Position numbers and translations under genes: made by a program | Shown: piece after piece, positions 34,567-41,338 of the stretch | Position numbering within the stretch: the first letter of the stretch is position 1 | How the letters are laid out: the number at the start of each line of letters is the position of its first letter | The notes under the pieces: model-generated | Databases searched by the model: none | Told to the model about the DNA's origin: nothing | What the model saw: only the letters and a program-made list of their open reading frames with translations | From: JACTOJ01 sp032335695 | Lineage (GTDB): Bacteria; Bacillota; Clostridia; Clostridiales; Clostridiaceae | DNA length: 64,000 nucleotides | NCBI RefSeq assembly: GCF_032335695.1 | Contig: NZ_JACTOJ010000002.1 | Coordinates: forward strand, 1 to 64,000 | Direction: 5' to 3'

Positions 34567-34586
34567 ATACAAATAAAGATTTGTAT
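34567..34586. promoter_or_regulatory. LysR-type dyad operator
   Basis: Perfect dyad ATACAAAT-AAAG-ATTTGTAT in the 117 bp between the divergent LysR and tautomerase genes. It fits a LysR box with interrupted symmetry and is the likely binding site of the adjacent regulator. Confidence 0.6.
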
Positions 34587-34627
34587 TGTAAAATCTATAT
34601 ATAAAGAAAATAGGAGGCGATTATAAA

Positions 34628-35017
34628 ATGCCATTTGTAAGAGTAAATTATAATGAAGAAAAATATAATAAAAATGCTTTGACTTTAATAAGCAAAAATA
34701 TACTAAATTCGCTGATTGAAGACTTTAATATACCCCCAAAGGATTATTTTCAAGTTTTTCATTCTCATAAAGAAGAAGAAATTTTCTACGACTCAGATTA
34801 CTTGATCAACGGAACCAGAAGTGATGGTATCTTATACATTCAAATCACATGCGGTTCAGGACGAACTAAAGAGCAAAAAAAATCCTTATATAAAAATATT
34901 ACAGATAAACTATTCATAAATTGTAAAATTCCAAAAGAGAATGTATTCATAATGCTTATAGAAACTGAACTTGAGGACTGGTCTTTTGGTGAAGGTTTAG
35001 CACAGATGATCAAATGA
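34628..35017 (+). CDS. Tautomerase-superfamily protein
   Basis: 129 aa of the Tautomerase_2 type. After Met removal it starts with the catalytic Pro1 (MPFVRV). Conserved SRTKEQK-like region (GSGRTKEQKKSLYKNI), VFIMLIE and the WSFGEGLAQ end are visible. It probably isomerises or dehalogenates small aromatic or unsaturated acids. It pairs with the divergent LysR and the following carboxymuconolactone-decarboxylase-like gene. A decayed mobile element lies just after its stop. Confidence 0.85.
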   Translation: MPFVRVNYNEEKYNKNALTLISKNILNSLIEDFNIPPKDYFQVFHSHKEEEIFYDSDYLINGTRSDGILYIQITCGSGRTKEQKKSLYKNITDKLFINCKIPKENVFIMLIETELEDWSFGEGLAQMIK

Positions 35018-35080
35018 GGCATGTTTTAAATGTTGGCAAAAATTTTGTGACTCTTAGATTGGAAAGATAATATCAACATA
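35018..35080. repeat. Decayed MITE copy
   Basis: Starts GGCATGTTTTAAATGTTG and ends GATAATATCAACAT, matching the inner arms of copies 2 to 4 with gaps and changes. No clear target duplication is seen. It fills the gap between the tautomerase and decarboxylase-like genes. Confidence 0.55.
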
Positions 35081-35116
35081 AAAAAAACTAAAATATATAT
35101 GGAAGAAGGCTTAAAA

Positions 35117-35434
35117 ATGAAAAATAAAGAAATAATTTCTACTGCTAAAAGCAATTTTGGAAGCTTAGCACCCGCTTTTGTAAAGTATACTGATCAAGTT
35201 CTTTTTGGTGATTGTTGGCGGAGAGAAGACTTGTCCTTAAGGGATAGAAGTCTTATTACTGTAGCTGCTCTAATAGCAGGACAAAATTTAGGTCAATTAG
35301 ACTATCACCTAAAGCTGGCTAAAGAAAATGGATTAAAGGAAGAGGAATTAATTGAAGCTATAACCCATCTTGCTTTTTATGTTGGATGGCCAAAGGCTGC
35401 ATCAGCTCTTGAAATTTTAAAAGAAGCTTTTTAA
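35117..35434 (+). CDS. Carboxymuconolactone decarboxylase-like protein
   Basis: 105 aa, CMD family: FGDCWRREDLSLRDRSLITVAALIAG, HLKLAKENGLKEEELIEAITHLAFYVGWPKA. The AhpD-type CxxC redox pair is absent, so it belongs to the CMD-like rather than the peroxidase-like branch. The start is ATG 35117 after AAGGC, not 6 codons upstream. Likely co-regulated with the tautomerase. Confidence 0.88.
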   Translation: MKNKEIISTAKSNFGSLAPAFVKYTDQVLFGDCWRREDLSLRDRSLITVAALIAGQNLGQLDYHLKLAKENGLKEEELIEAITHLAFYVGWPKAASALEILKEAF

Positions 35435-35455
35435 ATATAAACCTGATTATCTAAA

Positions 35456-35492
35456 AGCCCACAAAAATCCAAATAATAGATTTTTGTGGGCT
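35456..35492. terminator. Terminator between convergent genes
   Basis: Perfect 14-bp stem AGCCCACAAAAATC / GATTTTTGTGGGCT between the CMD-like gene (plus) and the linker protein gene (minus). The U-tract is short on the plus strand and better on the minus strand (TTTTAG). Confidence 0.75.
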
Positions 35493-35528
35493 TCAAGTTG
35501 AAAGTAAACTATAGGATTAAATAAATAC

Positions 35529-36383
35529 TTATCTCGGTGTAAATGAAGTTTCAGTATTATAGGTATTTCCATTGTAAGTTATTGTTATATCTACATTCAC
35601 AGTATAGCCTGAGGTAGCTCTGCTTATATCTACTTTTATTGGGGTGCCTACAACTCCACTGATAGGAGTATCTTTGCTTTTATAATGGCATTCTCCTGTA
35701 AAATTTCCTCCAGGTCCGCTAACAGTGATAGTTATTCTTTCATTTTTTGATGGAGTTGGATTATTTACACTTGCTGAGAAACTTACATTTTCTTTTGGTG
35801 CAGGCGCAGGCGTTGGGTTTGAAGCCTTCGGTGCAGCTTCACTTTTAGCAGTATTACTAGTTTGAGTCTGGGTGTTACTCTTTGATTCAGTTGAGGCAGC
35901 AGTTGAATTTGTATTATTAGCTGGAGCTTGTACCACTGTAGTTGCACTTTGAACTGTGCTGTTAGAATTAGTTTGCTGAGTAACAGGCTCTGATTTTTGA
36001 GTATTTGTTGAACTTTCCTTATTATCCTTTTGTTCCTTTGAGCTATTCCCGTTCTTATTTGCAGTTTGAGTTGTGCTTACTTGCTTATTAAGCTTTTCAT
36101 TTGTGCTTATGCTTGAAGCATCTTGCGGTATATTACTTGCAGATATACAGGCAATTAAAAATACAATAATAAAGGGTACAATTTTTATTTTTCGTTTATT
36201 CTTATATGTTTTATAAACATCAAATCCGTAAAAAAATACGAAAGGCATGGATAGTGTAAATATAAATCCAAATATTCCTTTAGATAAATACGCTAAGCAA
36301 AATAAATAATAAACTGCAGCCACAACTTTTTTCCAAGTAATATTACTTCTAAATCCAGGTACATATTTTAACAATTCTTTCAT
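35529..36383 (-). CDS. Membrane-anchored protein with STNQ-rich linker
   Basis: 284 aa. About three membrane helices in residues 15-85, then a low-complexity Ser/Thr/Asn/Gln/Pro linker (about 90-205), then a small beta-rich C-terminal domain (ERITITVSGPGGNFTG ... YTVNVDITITYNGNTYNT). It looks like an extracellular module on a flexible stalk. No family recognised. It is the last chromosomal gene before the prophage junction. Confidence 0.75.
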   Translation of the reverse strand: MKELLKYVPGFRSNITWKKVVAAVYYLFCLAYLSKGIFGFIFTLSMPFVFFYGFDVYKTYKNKRKIKIVPFIIVFLIACISASNIPQDASSISTNEKLNKQVSTTQTANKNGNSSKEQKDNKESSTNTQKSEPVTQQTNSNSTVQSATTVVQAPANNTNSTAASTESKSNTQTQTSNTAKSEAAPKASNPTPAPAPKENVSFSASVNNPTPSKNERITITVSGPGGNFTGECHYKSKDTPISGVVGTPIKVDISRATSGYTVNVDITITYNGNTYNTETSFTPR

Positions 36384-36405
36384 ATTTTATCCCCCCTTTT
36401 ATTTT

Positions 36406-36433
36406 ATTATAGGAGGATTGACAATTTTATCAA
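36406..36433 (-). promoter_or_regulatory. Promoter of membrane-anchored protein gene
   Basis: Minus strand TTGATA (36428-36433), a 16-bp spacer, then TATAAT (36406-36411), just upstream of the GGGGGG ribosome site. 36434-36600 upstream holds nothing recognisable. Confidence 0.7.
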
Positions 36434-36607
36434 CATGAATATTGTCGAATATCTATAAATTTTGAAGAGAGAAATCAGTATGTAGATTTAAAGATATATA
36501 ATTTGAATAATAAAATGAATGTGGGAATTTATAATGATTTATAAATTGATTTTAACGAGTTATCTTGTAGATATTGCAATTTGCAGATAAATAAATAAAT
36601 AAATAAA

Positions 36608-36647
36608 CAGGGGTCTAATGTAGGTTAAAACTCTACATAAACCCCTG
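36608..36647. terminator. Hairpin near prophage left junction
   Basis: CAGGGGT / ACCCCTG outer stem with inner ATGTAG / CTACAT pairing. No long U-tract follows on either strand. It lies about 40 bp outside the proposed attachment site and may end prophage transcription. Confidence 0.5.
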
Positions 36648-36686
36648 CAAAATAAGCATTAAAGACATTTATATTGCTATAGCAAC

Positions 36687-36710
36687 TATTCCCACTCAAC
36701 CATGAGTTTA
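36687..36710 (-). other. Candidate prophage attachment site (guaA-type core)
   Basis: On the minus strand ATGGTTGAGTGGGAATAG reads M-V-E-W-E-stop, like the C-terminal EWE-stop of guaA, a known target of tyrosine integrases in Firmicutes. No guaA gene is attached here. Next to it, inside the prophage, are repeats AGTACGT (twice, near 36800-36818), as expected for arm-type integrase sites. I infer this is the distal att copy, with guaA at the right end beyond 64000. Confidence 0.5.
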
Positions 36711-36824
36711 TGTCACCGTTTATTAACCGTTGATATTACACGTTTATATTATATATATTGTTTGTATTGTCTTGGTTGATAGGTGTATGTAAAATATAAT
36801 AGTACGTTTTTAGTACGTATAAAT

Positions 36825-36856
36825 AAAAGGCTCTCGGTATTAATCTAGAGCCTTTT
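36825..36856 (-). terminator. Terminator of excisionase-like gene
   Basis: AAAAGGCTCT / AGAGCCTTTT stem with T-rich flanks on both strands, 28 bp after the stop at 36884. Confidence 0.8.
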
Positions 36857-36883
36857 ATTTACCTCTTTTTGTTATTTTTTATT

Positions 36884-37063
36884 TCAATTTTCGTCTGTTC
36901 CAGAAAAATAATTATTTATTGCTTTATCTGTAATCACATATCTTTTACCACATTTCACAGCTTTTAACCTTCCACTATTTATGGCTCTGTATAAAGAGGT
37001 TTTACTTATTTCTAGCGGTTTAAAAAATTTTTCATATACTTGGTCTGAATTGTAGTATTCCAT
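36884..37063 (-). CDS. Small excisionase-type helix-turn-helix protein
   Basis: 59 aa. It reads MEYYNSDQVYEKFFKPLEIS, then SLYRAINSGRLKAVKCGKRY, then VITDKAINNYF, which is the winged-helix pattern of MerR/excisionase-type DNA-binding proteins (helix-turn-helix, then a wing with a GKRY strand). AAGGAGG lies 12 nt upstream of the ATG. Its place beside the attachment site fits an excisionase. The integrase partner is not in the window. Confidence 0.75.
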   Translation of the reverse strand: MEYYNSDQVYEKFFKPLEISKTSLYRAINSGRLKAVKCGKRYVITDKAINNYFSGTDEN

Positions 37064-37131
37064 GAATTTTCTACGCCTCCTTATTTTATATGCTTTAAAG
37101 TTTTATTTATTCCATTTATATGTTTTGGTAG

Positions 37132-37161
37132 AATAGCGAAGGCAATTTTGGCTTTGCTATT
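37132..37161. repeat. Hairpin in prophage gene-free interval
   Basis: AATAGCGAAGGC / GGCTTTGCTATT imperfect stem, about 70 bp upstream of the excisionase-like gene. No U-tract follows; it may be an operator or leader structure. Confidence 0.4.
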
Positions 37162-37359
37162 TAAGTTCAGTATTCTCAATAGTTATAGGTTTATTCTTTT
37201 AAAAACTTACGTATTTTTAGAATCTATATTTTGGGCAACTGACGTAATATAGTGACGAATGGATTTTAACATTAAACTAAGTTTCCATTAGGATATATTA
37301 ATATCGTATTTTTTTCTAAGCAGAATAGATCTTTTTTTATGATTAGACATATAAACAGA

Positions 37360-37389
37360 AGCCATGGTGTAATGCCATGGCTATTTTTT
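37360..37389 (+). terminator. GCCATGG terminator-like hairpin 1
   Basis: Perfect AGCCATGG / CCATGGCT stem with a 7-nt loop and then ATTTTTTG on the plus strand. No plus-strand gene precedes it. 37064-37617 holds no open frame I can support, so it may end a small RNA. Confidence 0.6.
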
Positions 37390-37513
37390 GTTATTTGATT
37401 ACTATATGTGTTAAATATGCTCTAATTATGATTAAATTAATTCATATATGTATAAATTCGGTACTAGAAGTAATGATATAAATGTGTTCATAAAAAATCC
37501 GACTATAGCAATG

Positions 37514-37545
37514 GCCATGGTATTCACACCATGGCTAAATTTTTA
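37514..37545. repeat. GCCATGG hairpin 2, inverted relative of hairpin 1
   Basis: GCCATGG / CCATGGC stem with an 8-nt loop followed by TAAATTTTTA. The segment ACACCATGGCT (37526-37536) is the inverse of AGCCATGGTGT in hairpin 1 (37360-37370). Confidence 0.55.
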
Positions 37546-37617
37546 CTGTCACATAGCCTTTGAGAATTAAAAATAGCTCTAAGTTGTTATCTTTAAGCTA
37601 AATTGAGGAAAGTGATA

Positions 37618-37974
37618 TTAAATAATACTAATAAAAAAATTAATTGCTAAAATTATAATTTTTAAAACAAAACACATACAGCCTAAACCGCCACAAGACC
37701 CTGTTATAAGCCTACGTATATTTGTTGATTGCGCTATGTTTAAATACTGGATTACCCAATCTAAAAGCATTATAATGGCTAATCCTATGCACATAGGGAA
37801 AGATATATAACTAAATAAAAATATCGATAAAATATATCCGATTAAGACTCCTGTACATCTAGCACATATAGGAAATTGGTATCCTTTAAGAAAGAAACTT
37901 CTTTCAGGGATTTGATGGCATCCCCAACGCCTATCTGCAATTTCCATTAATTTAATCCAAGTTTCTGTTTTCAT
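37618..37974 (-). CDS. DUF2085 membrane protein
   Basis: 118 aa. DUF2085 signature: RWGCHQIPERSFFLKGYQFPICARCTGVLIGY, with conserved Cys-His-Gln and CARC residues possibly binding metal, then three membrane helices. Function unknown. Its ATG overlaps the stop of the zinc-ribbon gene (TAATG), so the two are translationally coupled. Confidence 0.85.
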   Translation of the reverse strand: MKTETWIKLMEIADRRWGCHQIPERSFFLKGYQFPICARCTGVLIGYILSIFLFSYISFPMCIGLAIIMLLDWVIQYLNIAQSTNIRRLITGSCGGLGCMCFVLKIIILAINFFISII

Positions 37975-38150
37975 TATAATTTAAACTTATTACCGCAATT
38001 TTGGCATACCCAATATTGAACATTTTTAGTTTTGCCAGCGCCACATAGGCCTAGCAATCCACATAGGCATAATTTCAAACCGCTTACTCCTTTAGAATGA
38101 ACCTCATTAATTATTGTACAATTTTCAGAACCACATTTTGGACATCTCAT
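37974..38150 (-). CDS. Small zinc-ribbon protein
   Basis: 58 aa. Two Cys pairs, CPKCG at the start and CQNCG at the end, form a zinc ribbon around a Gly/Cys/Leu-rich middle (LCLCGLLGLCGAG). The start is ATG 38150, 9 nt after AAAGGTGG. It is coupled to the DUF2085 gene. Role unknown; it is part of a non-structural accessory group at the prophage end. Confidence 0.75.
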   Translation of the reverse strand: MRCPKCGSENCTIINEVHSKGVSGLKLCLCGLLGLCGAGKTKNVQYWVCQNCGNKFKL

Positions 38151-38276
38151 TTTAACATACCACCTTTGTATTATATTCAACAATTACATTTCTACATTTA
38201 TATTTAAATTCCTCCTTTGTTTTACAAAAAATAAAAATTACGTCTGATACTACAGTTCTATATTTAAATTATATAT

Positions 38277-39452
38277 TTATCGCTCAAAGTAATATCGCTT
38301 AAATATTCTCCGTTTTCTCACTTTTAAATTAGGGATACATTTATCTATTTTATAGTAAAAAAAACGCCAGCATTCTAAGTATAATATCAGAGAATAATCT
38401 CCTATGTAGAATTTTTTCTTTCTTAAGTATTTAAAAATTTCTTTTAATTCAGCCTGTCTAGCATTATTATTTATAAAATAATTTTTAATCAAATAATTTA
38501 TATCTTTAGCTTTACCTTCCAATATCATGTTTCTATCTTCTTCTATAAGACACTTAATTTCCTTAACTTCGCTTTGTTTGACTAAAAGCACACAGCTATT
38601 ATTCTGTTTAATAAAATAATGTTCTTTATCCGCTCCTATTAAATATCCTGAATATTTTTTGTTTTCCTTTGTTACAATATCATATTTTTTAAACATCTTA
38701 ATCATTCCATATGCATAAACGTACCCAATAGAAAATATCATACATAAAAATAAAATTACAACATAACTCAACTCGTATGCAATATATAATATATCATTAT
38801 CATCTAAGGCTTTATTTTTTTTATCATTATTCTTGTCAATAGCATTTGTTTCATCAATTTCTGATTTTAGTTTGTTATTAAAGGTATTAGCATTTATTAT
38901 AAATTCATCTTGGATATTAGGAGGGATACTCTCGCCTACAATACCAGTAGCACTAATGCTGATAGTATCACTGCATTCTAAAGTATTAAAAAATATCGAT
39001 GCAATTAAAGCCCCAAATACTAAAGAAAGTATGCATAAAATTACTATAATTATATTTCCAATTTTTTCTGACGGATAATAATTATTTTTAGTATACATCA
39101 ATTGCTTTCTTCTTCTATTTATTATACTTTTAAAAATACAGCAAACAGCAAATGGTATTAAATATGGCATTACGTATACTACAAATTCATATATATTGTA
39201 TCCTTTAACACCCAATCTTAAAGGAAAAATAATGTCTCCATATAAATATAATGTATAATATCCAAGTATTATTCCTAAAACTATACTAATGATAATTGAT
39301 ATCGTCATTGGTTTTTCATCGGTTTGTATTAATGTTATTTTAGAGAAATTTATAAATTCCCTAATTCCAATATTGAATAGATAATTGCATGCAATAAAAA
39401 CAATACCTATTATGCTTAACACAAAAGATATAGTGCTAAGTTCTATTTTCAT
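38277..39452 (-). CDS. Multi-span membrane protein, unknown
   Basis: 391 aa with about five membrane helices (near residues 10-30, 50-75, 85-110, 130-155, 235-260). An extracytoplasmic loop follows the fourth helix, and a basic cytoplasmic C-terminal domain of about 120 residues follows the last. No family recognised. The start is ATG 39452 after GAGGTGACTG. It is separated from the lysis genes by a terminator, so it is likely an accessory (moron) gene. Confidence 0.7.
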   Translation of the reverse strand: MKIELSTISFVLSIIGIVFIACNYLFNIGIREFINFSKITLIQTDEKPMTISIIISIVLGIILGYYTLYLYGDIIFPLRLGVKGYNIYEFVVYVMPYLIPFAVCCIFKSIINRRRKQLMYTKNNYYPSEKIGNIIIVILCILSLVFGALIASIFFNTLECSDTISISATGIVGESIPPNIQDEFIINANTFNNKLKSEIDETNAIDKNNDKKNKALDDNDILYIAYELSYVVILFLCMIFSIGYVYAYGMIKMFKKYDIVTKENKKYSGYLIGADKEHYFIKQNNSCVLLVKQSEVKEIKCLIEEDRNMILEGKAKDINYLIKNYFINNNARQAELKEIFKYLRKKKFYIGDYSLILYLECWRFFYYKIDKCIPNLKVRKRRIFKRYYFER

Positions 39453-39556
39453 ATATACAGTCACCTCTTTTATATAATAATTTCTATGTTATGGATATTC
39501 TGCATAATAATCAAAAATCCTTTTTTATTTTACTATTTATGACAAAAAAACAAAGT

Positions 39557-39587
39557 GCCTAGCAGGAATAACCCACTAGGCTTTAAA
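39557..39587 (-). terminator. Terminator of phage late transcript
   Basis: GCCTAG / CTAGGC stem with further imperfect pairing. On the minus strand it is followed by TTTGTTTTTTTG, directly after the holin gene. Confidence 0.75.
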
Positions 39588-39980
39588 TTATTTATGAGCG
39601 TTTATATATCCTACAGTAGTTTTTATTATGTTATATATATCATCATCCGTAACTGTTAATCCAACTTTTTTAAGCTCAGTTTCTATAAATTCTAAGGCTT
39701 TAGAGTGCTTTGTAACTCCATCCCAAGCAAGCTCCTTTCCCAACTGCTCTGTGCGGTATACTGCATCTACAACTATTTGCTTTGCCTTAGCTTCATTATC
39801 TTTTCCAATAAGCTCTATAGCTTTGTTTTCCTGCTTGTCTAGAAAGCCTTTAGCCTTGTTATAAAAGCTGTTAGTCTCTTTCTTAGCCTTTGCTACTTGT
39901 GCGCCTATAAATCCTATAACAGATATTCCAATGGCACCTAAAGCAGTACCTATAATAGTGTTAATATTAAGTGTATTCAT
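39588..39980 (-). CDS. Phage holin, LLH family
   Basis: 130 aa. One N-terminal membrane helix (GTALGAIGISVIGFIGAQVA), then a long coiled-coil with VVDAVYRTEQLG, and a C-terminal VTDDDIYNIIKTTVGYIN, the pattern of holin superfamily LLH (Phage_holin_6). It permeabilises the membrane for the endolysin encoded just upstream. Confidence 0.88.
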   Translation of the reverse strand: MNTLNINTIIGTALGAIGISVIGFIGAQVAKAKKETNSFYNKAKGFLDKQENKAIELIGKDNEAKAKQIVVDAVYRTEQLGKELAWDGVTKHSKALEFIETELKKVGLTVTDDDIYNIIKTTVGYINAHK

Positions 39981-40031
39981 TTTATTACCTCCAAAATTTT
40001 ATTATTTAATAGAAAAGGACTATAGTGTTTT

Positions 40032-41009
40032 CTATAGTCCTAGAAGAGCTCTCCATGTGTTCTGACCGATTATCCCATCTGCAACAAATCCATGAGCTGC
40101 CTGGAAGTTCTGTATAGCTAATTTTGTCTGATTGCCAAAGATGCCATCTGCAGCTATTCCTAACTTATTTTGAATCCATTTAACTATGTTTCCGGAAGAG
40201 CCAAGTTTGATTAATGGACATTTCCCTAGTGTTATTGGTCCAGGTATGTTGTCCTCTGAAACATTAAGCTCATGCTGCAGGTACTTGTAAGAATTTATGT
40301 CTATAACAGATAATGCCACTACAGCACTGTCCAAGGCTGCTAATGTATTAGGTCCTACAATACCATCTACGGTAAGTCCATGCTTATGCTGGAAGTCTTG
40401 TACAGCATTAAAAGTATTAGGACCAAACACTCCATCTACAGTAAGGTTATAACCTACTTTATTTAATTTAGTTTGTAGATCATTTACTGCAGCTCCAGAG
40501 CTCCAAAGTTTTAATAGGTTATTTACTGCAGCTACGACCGGAGTGGGACTTGGAGTCATTACTGCAGGAGCTGAAGCGCATAGATTTTTTATATCTTCTA
40601 AAGGGTAATTAGTCCCTGGACAATCTGTAGAATAAAGCTCCTTATGCCCTTGAATTTTATTAATTTTATATTTATCCTCCAGGTACTTGCACAGCTCTAC
40701 AATAGCGTTCTTTTGTGCTATAGGCATTGTGTCCTGCATATAGTTACCTTCTGCACATATTCCTAAAGAAGTAGCATTTACACCAGGACAATGTGCTCCT
40801 ATAGCCTGTTCAGGTCTACCACGATATACACTACCATCCTTTCTAACTAGGAAGTGATAACCGCATCCTGCCCAACCATTATCCAGATGCCACTGGTGGA
40901 TATCCTGAATAGTGCAAGTAGTAGCTTCTGCATGATGCAGAACTAATAGTTTAGGATTATTGCCATAAGATAATGCCTTGAATTGTAAGTTTGATTCGAT
41001 AATGTTCAT
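40032..41009 (-). CDS. Endolysin: N-acetylmuramoyl-L-alanine amidase
   Basis: 325 aa. N-terminal Amidase_2/PGRP domain with zinc ligands in LHHAEAT, GAHCPG and STDCPG, then three peptidoglycan-binding repeats: AVNDLQTKLNKVGYNLTVDG, NTFNAVQDFQHKHGLTVDG and a C-terminal WIQNKLGIAADGIFG copy. It cuts the amide bond between muramic acid and the stem peptide. The start is ATG 41009 after GGAGGAA. Confidence 0.93.
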   Translation of the reverse strand: MNIIESNLQFKALSYGNNPKLLVLHHAEATTCTIQDIHQWHLDNGWAGCGYHFLVRKDGSVYRGRPEQAIGAHCPGVNATSLGICAEGNYMQDTMPIAQKNAIVELCKYLEDKYKINKIQGHKELYSTDCPGTNYPLEDIKNLCASAPAVMTPSPTPVVAAVNNLLKLWSSGAAVNDLQTKLNKVGYNLTVDGVFGPNTFNAVQDFQHKHGLTVDGIVGPNTLAALDSAVVALSVIDINSYKYLQHELNVSEDNIPGPITLGKCPLIKLGSSGNIVKWIQNKLGIAADGIFGNQTKLAIQNFQAAHGFVADGIIGQNTWRALLGL

Positions 41010-41024
41010 AATACATTCCTCCAA

Positions 41025-41279
41025 TTATTTTTTTATAAAAACCCCTATAACAAAAACAGAGACTGTGACAAATATGCCAAGTCCCCATTTTATAGTTGAT
41101 ATAAGGCTTTCCATCTGACTACATAAATTTTTAATGTGGGTTTTATATTCTCTGCTGTCCTGCTCCAGCCTGTCAATTCTCTCCGAGTGATTATTTATTC
41201 TTTTTTCTTGAAGATTGAATTTCTCATCAATTCTTTTGTGCTTTTCCTCACATAGTTTAGCATCGTAGCTCTCGCTCAT
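41025..41279 (-). CDS. XhlA-like hemolysin/holin accessory protein
   Basis: 84 aa. Coiled-coil N-terminal part (KRIDEKFNLQEKRINNHSERIDRLEQ) and one C-terminal membrane helix (WGLGIFVTVSVFVIGVFI), as in PBSX XhlA. It probably assists lysis together with the holin and amidase. Confidence 0.82.
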   Translation of the reverse strand: MSESYDAKLCEEKHKRIDEKFNLQEKRINNHSERIDRLEQDSREYKTHIKNLCSQMESLISTIKWGLGIFVTVSVFVIGVFIKK

Positions 41280-41315
41280 GTTATCACCTTCCTTGATAAA
41301 AATTTATATAATAAA

Positions 41316-41338
41316 AGCACCTACATTAAGTAAGTGCT
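41316..41338 (-). terminator. Hairpin after tail fibre gene
   Basis: AGCACCTAC / GTAAGTGCT stem with one bulge, followed on the minus strand by TTTTATTATATAAA. It includes the stop codon of the tail gene. Similar AGCACC-type hairpins stand at 54736 and 62702. Confidence 0.6.

Noticed and set aside
36687..36710. A truncated guaA gene
   Set aside because: Only the last few codons match; the sequence before them is not guaA-like, so an attachment-site copy is more likely than a pseudogene.
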